Shown piece after piece: positions 22,764 to 34,989 of a stretch of DNA of 64,000 nucleotides. The position numbers and the translations under genes were made by a program. Within the stretch, counting starts at the first letter, position 1; each line of letters opens with the position of its first letter. The notes under the pieces were generated by a model that saw only the letters and a program-made list of their open reading frames with translations, had not been told where the DNA came from and did not search any database. The DNA lies in contig JASBNA010000012.1 in NCBI GenBank assembly GCA_038087015.1, positions 967,910 to 1,031,909 on the forward strand, in the 5' to 3' direction. The DNA comes from Cerrena zonata (lineage: Eukaryota > Basidiomycota > Agaricomycetes > Polyporales > Cerrenaceae).

Positions 22764-24935
22764 GGCAAGGATGGTTAAGGAGGACCAGCGCTGCCAGAAG
22801 ATGGGGCTTCAACCAAGCCAAAGTTCAGGTCCAAGACATCAAGAGCTTGACAAGGAAGGTACAGAACCTCAGTAGACCAAGCAAAACTGGTTATGATATC
22901 AACTTACCGATGTCTTCACCTTGCTTAGGAGACTTAGAAATCCATAATGCTGTAGAGACGAATTATCAGCCTCAGAATGGTGATAGTTCAGGTTCGGATG
23001 GGAGTGATTACTCACCTGGCAGTGATGGAGAGTCAGAGGTGTCGGCAAATGATGACTTCGAGTCTGACTCTGATTTGCAGCCTGAGGATGGTAAGAGGAA
23101 GAAGAAAAAGCAGTCGAGTTGAGGTGGCTGCACAAATGGAGGCATCCTTGGGGAAGTGCAAGTTGTCATCCACAAGTGCTACAGATAAAAATGAACCTGT
23201 GTACATTGATAGTTCTCTTTCCCGAAATCTGACAAGCGAGGGAGTCTCACTCTATTTCTAGAAGGAAGTGCCAGATTGTCAAGAAACCAAAGGGCAGTTA
23301 GTGAGGGGTTGAACCCAGATTGGCTTGTCAAGTTGAACTGTCAACATGCTTGGAAAGGTGACAATGCAAGTACCTACTCACAGGCTCCCAGTGATACAGC
23401 ATTGCTACCACCTACCAGCAATTACTACTCTGGAGATGATGGAATACATACGGCCTCCTTCGCCAATGATAGTGAAGATGAAATGACCCCACCACTTCAG
23501 AAGATGCTGTTGAAGGCTTCAAAGCAATGTGAAGTTGTCATATCCTGGGTGTCAAAGGATTCAGACAAGCAACAGGGTAAGTAAAGGCTTCCCTTGTATA
23601 GGAAAATAAGTGCTAAATATTTAATACATACCTGTAGCTTTGGGAATTACTGACACCAGCACTAAGAACCATCTTGGAGATGGATTTGCTAAGATGCATG
23701 CAGTCAGTATTAACATTGACTCTGAAAGCCCATATACACTGATTCCAGTGTTGGTTCAGAACCATCAGATTGCTAGCATAGGTATTGTGAATCAAGGAGG
23801 AAGTACAGGTCCTACATTGAAAGCCATGCGAAGAGCAAAACTGGCCTCCAGTGCAAGCCACAAGGTAAAGATCAGTGATCTCCCTGAGGACATGCATGAG
23901 GCATTCACGAAAATCCTTGTTCCACTTATTTGTGAATTTGTTGGTACACTATCTGCCTGGACGTCACTTACAATTGAACAAATACAAGTGGTATTTGATC
24001 GTGCTCTCCCAGGGTATGGCTATGTGATCACAAAAGGTGATGATATCTACACATTGGTAAGTCACCTTCAAATGTCAACTTATCCAGTACTGCCACCATT
24101 CCAATGACTTACCATTCTTAGATCAATTACCATGTAACAGACTGGCAGTCCGCTATTGGTACAAATAGGATGGCCACCATACAGAGGATGCTCCAGGAGC
24201 ACAGTGATGTGCTGTCAACCCTCGAAGATGTGCAACAGTTCATTGAATACAATCTAGGTGACGGTAAGAAAGAGGTGCCATTTGTTACAACCGACCCTGG
24301 TTATAACTTATGAGTACCCAAGTAGAGCCGAGACTACACAAGACAAGGTAGCATTATGAGATGTATAGACTGGTAGCAATGGGTAGATCAAGCTTGGCTT
24401 GACCTGTACAAAGGGTGACTACTTATACTAACTAAGATGGTCCATGCACTAAGGCAGTGCATGCTAACTATAGATACGGAAGGCAGACAGAATGGCAGAA
24501 GCACGGCAGAAGGCAAGAAGCAGAAGTTAAACTAATAATAGGAAGGAGGAAGCTGAGAAGCTCCGGTGATAGCAGGCATATGTGGGAAGCACTATAACTA
24601 CAAAAGGATTAAGGCAATAGAAGCGAGGGGGAATCCCTGAGGAATCCCTTAAGTCCAACCCTAACCTAGGGGCTGACTGGGTGGCAAAGTATAGTCTGTA
24701 ACACTGTTCCACTGGACTAAATACTCTGCAAAGGGAAAGGAGGTAAATGGTCCATCAATTGATACTTGATTCAATATGCTGACAACAATGAAGGGAATGT
24801 AGGAGAATGGCATAATCCTATATGCACTTTCAGCACATATAGGCATGATTTCTGCTATCCTCAAGCAGAAGTGGGACAAGCATCCTCCTTGTGGTGCACT
24901 AATCCTTGCCATTCAATTGGTATGTAACTTTCTGG
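22764..24935 (+). pseudogene. DUF6532-like protein remnant split by an LTR
   Basis: Plus-strand gene remnant. The N-terminal part (22,764-23,122) is acidic and probably disordered (runs of D, E, S, then a KKKKK-type basic tail), followed by shifted frames to 23,580. A better block, 23,640-24,060, ends VKISDLPEDMHEAFTKILVPLICEF and LPGYGYVITKGDDIYTL. After a GTAAGT...TTAG intron (24,058-24,120) it continues VTDWQSAIGTNRMATIQRML and FIEYNLGDG. A family-B LTR (24,283-24,703) interrupts, and the C-terminal SAHIGMISAI...PCGALILAIQ block follows at 24,820-24,920. This matches the layout of agaricomycete DUF6532 proteins (globular domain with a W-x-SA-x-G motif and a final GALxLAxxAV helix). Function is unknown. 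Stops and frameshifts make it inactive. Confidence 0.5.
24283..24703 (-). mobile_element. Solo LTR, family B, inside the DUF6532-like remnant
   Basis: 421 bp bounded by TGTTACAACCGACC and AGTCTGTAACA; it is the inverted counterpart of the 425-bp LTR at 33,235-33,659. Flanking pentamers are CCATT and CTGTT (3 of 5 match), plausible as a decayed 5-bp duplication, because removing the LTR plus one pentamer restores a continuous reading frame (V-P-F-H-W). Confidence 0.85.
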
Positions 24936-24947
24936 GCTTTACTGTGA

Positions 24948-25731
24948 CGATTCCTGAGGTACGAAGGTATCGTTTTTCTTGTCCAAACTTTGCTGGGGTG
25001 CTTGTACCGTAACACGAAACCACTACCTAGCCCTAGTCTAGGGTTTAGAGGGAATTTTGTTTATCTCATATCTTCACAACCACTGCATCTTTTGCTCTCA
25101 AAACTTGACTATAGAACAACTCAAAGTTTGTACTATAAGTCAACTTCCAAGAGCAAAATGAGTTGATAGAGAGAATGTTGAGATATAAGCAAAATTGAGA
25201 TTTGGGTTGAGTGTGGGAAAACTAGGTGCTTGTTGAACCCTAGAGTGAGGTTGGCCCTATGAGCCTTGGTAATTGCAAAGATGTGAAATTGTAGCAAACT
25301 AACCTCACTCAATTGTTGTATAAATCATGTCAATAGATAGAGCCTAAGAAATAGAGCATAGTAGAAGTAGAAAAAAGGTGATCTGGTCAGAATTAACAGA
25401 GAGATATGTTAAACAATATGTGTTTTTGGAGAAAAAGTGAAACAGAGACTCACTTTCAATATTATTGGAAGTGATGTAGGTATCATCAGATAGAGCTCAG
25501 AAAATGACACCTGGTAACTACAAGAAGTATGTAGTTTGGATAGAAATTAGGAGAGCTATAGAGAAAACAACATATGAGTCTATGTTTTGACAGAGAATTG
25601 CCATATATAATATGTTTTCTGTATTACATAATCAAAACATACCTTGTTCTCAAATTTCAATTTGCAAGGGGTGCTTATTTCAGCTATTATATAAGCATAT
25701 CAGTCTATACTGTCTATATGCAATAAGCCAA
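24948..25731 (+). repeat. Repeat B copy 2
   Basis: Best-preserved B copy: it retains CpGs (GTACGAAGGTATCG, TACCGTAACACGAAACC) that appear as CA or TG in the copies at 11,165 and 55,837. It forms the inner end of the right arm of the inverted duplication and starts just after the DUF6532-like remnant. Confidence 0.8.
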
Positions 25732-26159
25732 AAAAGATGTAGTGAATAAGGTCTCTAAGTGTTGTGTCCCAAGATGCCTAGCTTACAATGTCATGATTTG
25801 ACTTTGCTTGCTTATGTAATGTCTCTGTATAGACACTGGATAATATGACAGATGTGTAAAACTGACTCATCTCAAATAGACCTGCCAGGAGTTGGCATAA
25901 GGCTATTTTCTTCCTTAAGACATGTAGTCCTGGATAGAAAAAAATAGTGTAACCATCTAAGTGCAAGTAATACCAGCACTTGAACGGATGATATGGGGGG
26001 AGAGAGAGATTGAATAATAATCAAATCAAATTTTGCAGATCATATTTGTACTTATTTGCTTAGGTAATAGTGTAAATATGGCAGTAGCAATGTGAGGTCA
26101 CTTGATGATTATATAGAGAGTCTCAATGGATAGAGGTTGAGAAGTGGAGGCTATTAGCA

Positions 26160-26985
26160 ACAGAAAGGAGGTGATTTGGATATAAATTGACCAAGATATA
26201 GGGCAAACAACATATGTTTTGTGGGAAAAAGCGGAATATGGTATGATTTTGAACCTTATTTGGGGTAATGTGGGCACCATTGGATAGAGCTCGACAAATG
26301 GAGTATGGTAGCAAAAAGAAGCATGTGATTTGGATAGAAACTGGGGGAGCTATGGAGAACAGAACATATAGAGGATATGTTTCGGCAGAACACTGCCATA
26401 TATGGTATGTTTTCTACATTACATAAGCGAAAACATGGGTTATGTTCTCAGATTTCACTTTGCTGACAGATGCTTAATATTGGCTATTGTATAAGCATAT
26501 TAGTCTATATATGGGTATATTACAAACAAATATAAATAAATAATGACATAGTGAACTAGGCGCTTTGGGGTTATTGCCTTAGGCACCTAGTTAACTATGT
26601 CATTATTTATTTATATTTGTTTGTAATATACCCATATATGGATTAATATGCTTATATAATAGCCGATATTAAGCGCCCACCGGCAACGTGAATTCTGAGA
26701 ACATAACCCATGTTTTCGCTTATGTAATGTGGAAAACATACCATATATGGCAGTGTTCTGCCGAAACATATCCTCTATATGTTCTGTTCTCCATAGCTCC
26801 CCCAGTTCCTATCCAAATCACATGCTTTCTTTTGCTACCATACTCTATTTTTCGAGCTCTATCCACTGGTATCTACATCATTACCAATAAGGTTCAAAAA
26901 CATCACATATTCCGCTTTTTCCCATAAAACATATGTTGTTTGCCCTATATCCTCCCCAGTTTCTATCCAAATCACCTCTTTTCTG
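26160..26985. repeat. Long palindrome P2 (arms about 410 bp)
   Basis: Inverted halves 26,160-26,575 and 26,576-26,985 with the same centre as P1 (CTTTGGGGTTATTGCC). Most of the arm pairs well. In the stretch 26,660-26,700 the right half keeps CpGs (GCCGATATTAAGCGCCCACCGGC) while the left half and both halves of P1 carry the CA/TG version. Confidence 0.85.
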
Positions 26986-28482
26986 TTGCTACCATGCTTT
27001 ATTTTTGAAGCTCTTTCTACTGGTACTTCTCATTTGTCCCTATCCCTTACCCTCCACTATCATGATATTATTATTTGATTAAACCTGTAATTCTTACTTT
27101 ATAAATCTGAAAAGTGATATTTAGGATAGTGATCTGCAGGCTAAGGCTTGAGCTCTTCAAACCTTCAAGCCTGATCTACTATAAGCCTGACCAAGCCCAG
27201 CCTTCTGCATAGCTTATAAGGGCTTATTGGATGGACTTTGATATTAGATTGGCCTTTATAAGTCATTAAGCTCAGACTTAATTGAGGTTTTGATCAATCA
27301 TTGGCCACATACATTGTATTAACTATTAACTGCATGCACCCTATTGACATCCATATTCAAGATATTATTTCTATTATCAATTCACATTCTCAGCTTTGAT
27401 CTAATTCTTAAGATAGCAATATCTCTTCTCTTTGTCTCAGTTAGCTATAAAACACATCACTATAATTCATAGTTTAAGAAATAAACCTACCTCTCTTATC
27501 ACTAAATCTACATATTCAGTTTACCACTGCAAACTAACTGAGAAATTATATGATCCAAATAATTATAGAAAGCTTAAGCTAATATATTAGCATAAAACTT
27601 GATCTCCTGCACTTTTATTTAAGACTAAGTCATATCTTTATGTTATTATTCCTGCTTTGAAATATCTTTATAGACTCTGGTCAGCTCAAGTAGAGAAGAT
27701 AAGATATTTCCATTTTATTATTGCTCTCTAGATGGGCCTTGATAAGATGGCAGAGTATTATGATTGAACAGATAACTCTGATATATATGTAGCATCAATT
27801 TATATATTATTATCAATCTTTCTACTTAATAATGCTTCTGATACTCAGTTGTAATGCCAGCTTTTTATCTAGAGAGAAAAGATGCTCATTTATAGAAAGA
27901 AGCATATATCTTAATGAAATCTATCATAAGTATTTCTCTAGCATATAGAATATTACAAATATATCTACAACAAAAAGACTTGGCCTTTTCAGTTGGTTGC
28001 TTATATACAAGTTATTATATAAGGTATCTGATAATGATAAGTCTGAAAATAAAAGACATATTCTGCCTTCCAATCTACTCAAGTTATAGCTCAAGGAATT
28101 TAACAACTATCTTAACTCAACAGAATTTCTCCTTGAAAGTATGCCTATAGTTTACTAGTGAGGTATAAGTAATCTGGATATTATCTTAAAGAATTTTTCC
28201 TATTTTTTGCATTTTCTTAGTTAAATGCAATCTGATATCTAGTATAGGCTGCTATTGCAAGAGACTACCTTTCTATAATGGCATTCTTAGTCTCAAATGA
28301 ATATGCCTCCTCTCAAGGTAGGATTATTATTAGCAAATGATGATCATGTCTTAAGGGCAATATTGTGGTTTCTTTTGTCTATAGCTACTGTCTAGGCTAT
28401 CAACTAGTGTAGATATTCTCAGAGATAAAAAGGTCACTGGAAGAATCATGTTTTGCCAGCATTGGCCTATTTCCCAAGTTTT

Positions 28483-29400
28483 TCCAAAGACAGCTGTTCA
28501 CTCCAGCCGCGGCAACAGGCTCTGTCTTGTAAAATGCGCCCATGGTATTGGGAGTGACAGTAGAAGCAAGAGGGATAACCTCTATGCAGTTGCATAGATA
28601 TACTACAATATCCAGTGAGCGAACATTGCATATATAGACATTGTGCACAGTCAGTCACCATAGTTGAAGGAGGTGGAGCTCATCATAATGTAATTGGCTT
28701 CTGTGTTGGTGTTAGCAGCTATAGCAGTAAGATGAGGCATAAGAGCATGTTGTCTGGTGTCCTGAGCATGATCAAAGATGGTTAGTTGGCAGCGCTCCTC
28801 TGAAAAATCACATGGTTGACAAACACACATAAAGACTCAATATTACAGTCAGAAAATGTTAGCAAGGTATGCATTATGAATGGTAACAATAAGTAGTGGT
28901 TATATGAGCTATGAGAATAATATCTATACTGTTGGGGAGTATGTTCAACTACCGAAAAGGATATAGTATCAGTGTATTGGGATACAGTGAAATATATTGA
29001 ACAAGAAGTTGCTGGTATATATGAGTGCAATTTGCAGAGGATTGTGCTGTCACTTTTGACGCAAATCTGTGGTTATTTTTTTCTTTAGATTTTGTTACAG
29101 ACATAATGAGCATCTGTTACAAGATGTCAATTTGTTGTTGCATGTGAGATAGGAAAAGTGAGCTCGAGTGTTTTATAAAATTTGCAATTGTCATTTTCAT
29201 CATTGTAAATGTATTAGGTGCTTATTACAAAAGGACAATTTGTCATTGCACATGGAATAGGTAATGTGAGCAAAATAGAGTGACAAATGTTAGGTATGTA
29301 TACTGCAAAAAGGAGCAGGTAGTTAAGTGGTGCGTATTGAACTACTATCAGTATACCTGTAATAATAATCGAGATAGTAATGATAATTCATTGTTCCTCT
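28483..29400. other. Unassigned sequence with a weak tandem duplication
   Basis: No gene recognised. A minus-strand frame (28,648-28,400) overlaps the end of the inverted duplication and has no credible start. Two related ~120-bp units occur near 29,126 and 29,245, sharing an AATTTGTNRTTGCAYRTG...GTGAGC pattern. Confidence 0.3.
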
Positions 29401-32400
29401 TTCTTAGGGTTATCTGTTTGGGCTGAAACTTAATATGCTCATTAAAGTATATGGTTTCCAAAGTTTCCTATCTCGACAGTGAATGCCATGCTCACAGGGT
29501 GTGGACACATGCACAACTTCTCAGATTGAAAGTGCTATTCAAAATGCTATTGACTATTATCATGCTCACATAGATGATAAACCTACACCTACTTAAGCCA
29601 CCGTTACACAGGCATTTGCTCAACAAACATAGTATCCCATAGCAAAATGTATGGAATATAGACAAAAAGGGAATTCAGTGAGATGGTGGGTGTAAACAGC
29701 AAGCAATGCAATATTTCATACTGCATGATTGTTGTCCTAAGTACAAGCTACGGAGTCCCAATCTGGAGATTGTTATGGTTATTGAATGTGTCTCTGCTGA
29801 GGGAGGAGGTGTCACATTTGGCTTGATTTTTGCAGGTAAAGAATACCATTGAGAGTGACTTGAAGCTGACCCTGACACTTTGTAAGTGCTTCTATTGATA
29901 TTGAAATTGATATGGCCTCATGGTTGCGAGTTTTCAGCATTGGTGTCTCACCAAATGGTTGGTCCGATAAGCATCTGTGCAGAGAATAGAGTGAGAAAAC
30001 CTTCCTTCCACAGGCTACAGCAAAAAGTGATCCCTCAGCCCTAAGTATGCTCATCTTTGATGGGCACAACTCTAATGAGGCAAAGAAGATCCAACCCCTT
30101 GCAAAAGCCAATGGGTGCCATCAGTTAATGTGAGTTCTATTCTCAACTCCTCTCCATCTTCATGTCCCGTCATGGAATCCACACCACTGGATAAGGTACC
30201 AGGTAACCTAGGCCCATTGCTATCCTTGAATGTAAACCCACCTAGTGATACATATTTCCTCTCAAACCTGAGAGGTGAGCTAGGTCCAGTAGCTGCATCC
30301 CTCAATCTTTCACCCTATCTGACTATCAGATATAACAGCCATGCCCAGCACAAATCAGTGCACTCATGTTAGCAACTGAAGCATTACGACAGTAAAATCA
30401 AACATTAAACAATTCACTTGGCTGCACTGCAAGATGGCAGAGATGGAGTGTGAGACATTGAGCCTATGAGGAGCAGGAAGCCCGTTGAGAGCAGGCTCAA
30501 ATTTAAAAGAAGAAGGGAGCACTAGAAGCTGCCCTCAAGGCAAAGGAGGCTGAACGAGAGGGAAGATGACAAGCGGCTGTTGTGAACAATACATTTCAGT
30601 TCACCAGTCCCCTGTCTACCAAAACAAACAAAGACAGCCAATGATCTCAAGGACATCCTCGCTTCTCTCAAGAATCCCACTCTGAAACTACTTGCTTGCC
30701 ATCTCATGAGATAACTTCTTGTTGACACAATCCTTGAAGATGTCAATAGAAATCTGCACCTTTGGGTACACCCATACTACGAAAGGCTCTTTATGCCTAC
30801 AAGGGACATATGAAGGGAATCTCCAACTGAAGAAAATGGACCTTCTCCCAGTTGACACTGCATATCCCCAACTTCTTCAACTCCGCCTTATCCTATGCAG
30901 CTTATCGGTCTGGAATGCATTCCCACTACACTTGTTGCGGGACCATCACACCCATTGCAATCATAAGAGCCAAATACTCCTAGCTATTGCTCCTATTCAA
31001 ACCCATTTCAGACTTATAATCCATTCACTAATGTTCCATACTCACTTGTCAGAGCAAGCATGTTTGGCAGATTTGGTGTGTCTAAATGTAGATGTTGATG
31101 TTATATTGCTAATGTCACACAGATGTTATATAGACATACCTTATTAGTGGAAGTAGGATGAGTATTGTGATTTGTGAAATCAAGTAAGTTTTGCAGACTC
31201 CGGACTCAAGAGGAGCAGCTTGAGTGTGGTCACGGTTAAGTACTCACTATGCCAAACCCCCACATGGTATAAGAAGATGACTATATTTCAAAGTTGAAGA
31301 GCCTCTCTTTTCATATCATCTGATTTGCAACATTGAGAGGAATGCTAGTAAGCTTAAGGTGCATTCTCCAATGCTATGCATCTGGTACAGCCTCTTCACA
31401 GTCTAGATCCATTTTATGAGATCTAGGGTACACTGAACAAGTCGTCTATACACTAGTATCTTCTTATAGCTCCTAACTTACCTCTTACCACCATCTTAGC
31501 CATGGACTCATTGACTTCTGGAAATGCAAAAAAACCTTGTTGGTAGCCCTTCTTCTGTTGCTCATGGTCCCTCGACTTACGAGAATAGGAAATGTGACAA
31601 CAGCCCTGTGCCTCATGGACCTACTTAGCCCACATTTGTGCAGATAGTAGACTACCTCAAGGAAGAGCAAGCACTCTTCATCAAGATTGGCAAGGATGGT
31701 TTGATTGCCACACTCCAGAAGTTGGACAAACAGTCAAAGAACATATGTATCACCCAACACTCATTCATGAAGTTATGGATTATGTGCTGAATTTTGACTT
31801 GATTATCATATAGTCTGGGCATACACACATTCTGTCATGCAAAGTATGTCAATTCCCATGTTGAAGATGCAGCGACAGCTAACCTCATTCGTAGCAGTCC
31901 ACTGACTGGATTAGTCAACAAATAACTCTGGGCGAAACTGGTTTCATCAATCATGGTGGTCTACCAATGATCTTGACCAATCTTGGGCATTATCCTGGAT
32001 TCCCTCTTTGTAATTGGTGAGCGAGAAAGGATTGTGGTACTAAAAGGCGTAAGTCGAACCCTAAGATATTTGTCAATTGTTATCTCATTCATGATTTCAT
32101 TTTGTAGTATCAGATACTGTTATTGAATTCCAAGGTCTAACTGTAGTCCAAGTTTCCCAGAATCAAGCCACTGTAGTATCTCAGTCCTTCAAAAGTGGTT
32201 CTTTCATCACAGGCCCATAGCTTAATGAAGCAGACTATCTTCCAGATATCTTCTCAGGCCATCTGTTCAATACTGATTCAATACTGATATCATCTCTCAC
32301 ACTAAAGCTCTCATTGTACCTCGCGAGACTCAAGCTCGAGCCCATTGTGAATTTCCAAAAATATGATGCGCTCCTCATAGTCACTAAGCAAGTTCGCCTC

Positions 32401-32560
32401 CTGCAGGGCCCGAAGAGGTTGAAGGTCAACCTCCCTCCTCGCAATTTAATCTAGAGAGCGAGGATGCTAGTTTAGATGGTCTTATGACAATGGAAGAAGA
32501 GGTTGAGCGAGATTAGACTACGTTTTAGATCGTATTTATCCTACCTCCAATAAATATAGA
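29400..32560 (+). pseudogene. Decayed coding blocks, product not recognised
   Basis: Several protein-like stretches on + in changing frames: IESAIQNAIDYYHAHIDDKPTPT (near 29,525), reminiscent of the helix-turn-helix start of pogo-type transposases; a Pro/Ser-rich stretch, VSSILNSSPSSCPVMESTPLD (30,120-30,200); TKTANDLKDILASLKNPTLKLLACHL (30,625-30,705), which looks like a SAP-type two-helix motif; and GQRxALCLMDLLSPHLC-like and LIHEVMDYVLNFDLIII blocks (31,600-31,810). Stops are frequent. The blocks could belong to one or more elements, and I do not assign a family. Confidence 0.3.
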
Positions 32561-33234
32561 CTTCTGACTCAGATACTCTGACCAATCCGCAGGATGAAAC
32601 ATTTCGTGAAAAAAGAACTCATCTGAGGGCTCTGAAAGAGTCTGAGAATCATTTGAGACCTCTGAATTATACTCCAGAATGGATCTCTGAGGCTCAAGTG
32701 TCTGAACATCCTGAAGGCATCTGAGAGCGTGCTCTTGGAAGTCCTCAGAGCTTCTAAGGATCTACAGAACTGTCCTTTATAGGATACAGCCATTTATTAT
32801 GAATAGTGAAGATTTGAATGAAGAAACTTGAAGATAGGGGGAATGAGAGAGGGTCAAGAGCTAGGCACAACAAGCTTTATTCATATATGTATGTGAGAAG
32901 CTTAAGCTGCTATCTGTTGATCGCATGACACTCTTCCTCCGGATAACCTTCTAACAATGCTCTTCAGACTCGGACATCTTATGATTGTATTTTGTAATTG
33001 GCTCATCTCTTTGTGGCCCAGAACAACTCTAACCTGCAACTTAAACTAAACCTCAAGGTCCAAACTTCTGAGTCATTGACCCCCAGACCAAGGAAGTTGA
33101 GATTGAGATTCAGGCCACACTTTAAATTTGATCCATAATGGCTGCAATAGGCAGAATGAGATCGAGAGCATTAGGATTACTATGTGGAATGGAGTTATTA
33201 ACATAGGTAAAAGAATAGGGAGGCAATCTGGAAC
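32561..33234. repeat. Diverged repeat related to 45,425-45,900
   Basis: From about 32,785 to 33,230 the sequence matches 45,425-45,900 in the same orientation with many substitutions and gaps: an AGTGAAGATTTGAATG block, a GAGAGAGGGTCA block, a CATGTATGTGAGAAG block, a CTATCTGTTGATYGCAT block, a CTCTAACCTSCAACTT block and an ATAGGTARARGAATAG block. Upstream on + lies an open stretch, TNPQDETFREKRTHLRALKE (about 32,578-32,700). The pair probably marks the 3' parts of two copies of one element or gene family. Confidence 0.5.
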
Positions 33235-33659
33235 TGTTACAGACTATACTTTGCCACCCAGTCAGCCCCTAGGTTAGGGTTGGGCTTAAGGGATTCCCCC
33301 TTGCTTCTATTGCCTTGTGACAAGTACACTTCTATTTGCCTTAATCCTTTTGTAGTTATAGTGCTTCCCACATATGCCCGCCATCATCGGAGCTTCTCAG
33401 CTTCCTCCGTCCTATTATTAGTTTAACTTCTGCTTCTTGCCTTCTGCCGTTCTGTCTGCCTTCCATATCTATAGTTAGCATGCACTGCCTTAGTGCATGG
33501 ACCATCTTAGTTAGTATAAGTAGTCACCCTTTGTACAGGTCAAGCCAAGCTTGATCTACTCATCGCTACCGGTCTATACATCTCATAACGCTACCTTATC
33601 TTGTGTGGTCCTGGCTCTACTTGGATACTTATAAGTTATAACCAGGGTCAGTTGTAACA
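33235..33659 (+). mobile_element. Solo LTR, family B, with target duplication
   Basis: 425 bp, TGTTACAGACTATAC to CAGTTGTAACA, with TG...CA ends. It is flanked by GGAAC on both sides (33,230-33,234 and 33,660-33,664), a perfect 5-bp target duplication. No internal retrotransposon sequence remains, so this is a solo LTR left by recombination between two LTRs. Its partner is at 24,283-24,703. No full-length family-B element is in the window. Confidence 0.93.
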
Positions 33660-33684
33660 GGAACAGTGCCTTTAGAGATTCAAC

Positions 33685-34557
33685 TTTTATATGCAAAACA
33701 TCATCTCTTGTTGCAAAAAAACCAATTACAATATATGTGAATGTATAGTATACTTGAAATAGTCATTCATTTGTACGATGGCCAGGATAGAGACCCAACA
33801 ATATGCTAGATGAATTCATCCTTGACCTTATTATGGGAGATCAAGAAGTGCAATGTTCTTCTATGGAGGATCTATCTGCGGAATGAATCGCGCTGAAGGA
33901 TTAGATTCATCCCTCACCCAAAACCTGTATCCTGAAGCCATGATGAGAAGCCATAGATCAACAAAAGGACTATATCAAACACTCAATGAGTACCGAGCCA
34001 AAGACATGGCGTTAGAGGAACTATGATAGATAGATTCTATTGCAAAAGGGGTAAGAGTAGTATAGGTTGGGCCCATGTATCTTTTGTAATCCTATTGGTT
34101 ACTTCTGCAAAGAGGCGAGGCACAGGCTATTAGAGAGTAGACAGTGTCTGGTCTAGGTGATAGACTACGGGACCATAGTATGTTGGGCACACATAAGGAG
34201 CCTACCACCACATGTGCTTAATGGCGGTGAGTCATGGCCAATTGATGGTGGTCTGACACTGGTGAAGCAACAAGACATCATGGCATCACACTAGAGTTAG
34301 ACTTCAAGATATGTCGATAACTTGTACACACCACTCATAAGCAACTTGTGTCAGAGTACACTAGTGGAAAAATGAGAAAGGAGCTCATCGAGATGGGCAA
34401 CTTCTGATAGCATATCTAGAGGGGAGGTTTGATCGTGGGTGCCCGAAGGATCTGCAGCACATCCATAAGAGTAGAGAGCCTAGTGAGAGAAGGCAATGAC
34501 AAGACTTACCTGTTAACCCCAGAGACAACCCCCATTCAGAATCAATTACACAGATCT
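33685..34557. repeat. Inverted 1.3 kb duplicate, arm 1, left part
   Basis: Reverse-complement match to 48,016-48,890, essentially without differences over the portions I compared base by base. It ends at the copia insertion point and continues at 39,961. The outer boundary is near 33,685, where homology fades just inside the family-B LTR. No gene recognised. Confidence 0.85.
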
Positions 34558-34944
34558 TGTTAAAGGGTAACTTAAACCAGGGAATAGATTGACCTGGGGG
34601 ACACACAAATGCTCTGGAACACAATGAGAGCAGTTAGATTGAGAGGTAATTACAATACTTGCCTGGAACACAATGAGAGCAGTTAGAGAGCCCTGAAAGC
34701 GACCAGGCATACTAGATAGGAAGGAGAACTCGGCTATAGCCGAGTTAAGCGCTGAAGGCTCGGCAATAAGCGAAGAAAAGCGAAATGAAACACAAGTCCA
34801 CCCTGCATTGGGTGGAGCACTAAATACTGAAGCTAGAGCGAAGGGGAAAAGTGCTACTAGAAGCTGAGTGTCTACAGAGTCCGTTTATGAAGTCAAAAGA
34901 TAGAATAGATAAGGTGGAACATCACCAAAACACGAAGTTTAACA
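34558..34944 (-). repeat. 3' LTR of the copia element (family A)
   Basis: 387 bp, TGTTAAAGGGTAACTT to GAAGTTTAACA on +. It differs from the 5' LTR at two positions: GGGTAAC here against GGGTGAC, and GGCTCGGC here against GGCTTGGC. Other family members show that the first is a G-to-A change in this copy and the second a C-to-T change at a CpG in the other. Confidence 0.96.
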
Positions 34945-34953
34945 CTCCCCCTT
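34945..34953 (-). other. Polypurine tract of the copia element
   Basis: Minus strand reads AAGGGGGAG directly against the 3' LTR, the usual position and composition of the primer for plus-strand cDNA synthesis. Confidence 0.85.
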
Positions 34954-34989
34954 GATGTTGCACCTCTGAAACTCCCCCTGGACCCAGTG

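Larger units (their letters stand above)
24948..28482. repeat. Right arm of the large inverted duplication
   Basis: Reverse-complement partner of 6,037-11,950. Contiguous blocks: repeat B (24,948-25,731), linker, palindrome P2 (26,160-26,985), an AAGCCTGA/TCAAGCCT-rich stretch (27,140-27,300), and the outer part ending GCCTATTTCCCAAGTTT. A third, short copy of that outer end is at 63,212-63,326. Minus- and plus-strand frames are heavily broken. I do not recognise a transposase. Confidence 0.7.

Noticed and set aside
10932..25966. A 62-codon open frame conserved in both arms of the inverted duplication (10,932-11,120 + and 25,966-25,778 -)
   Set aside because: Both frames start with TTG, not ATG, and most base differences between them change amino acids, as expected for neutral drift of a repeat rather than a conserved gene.
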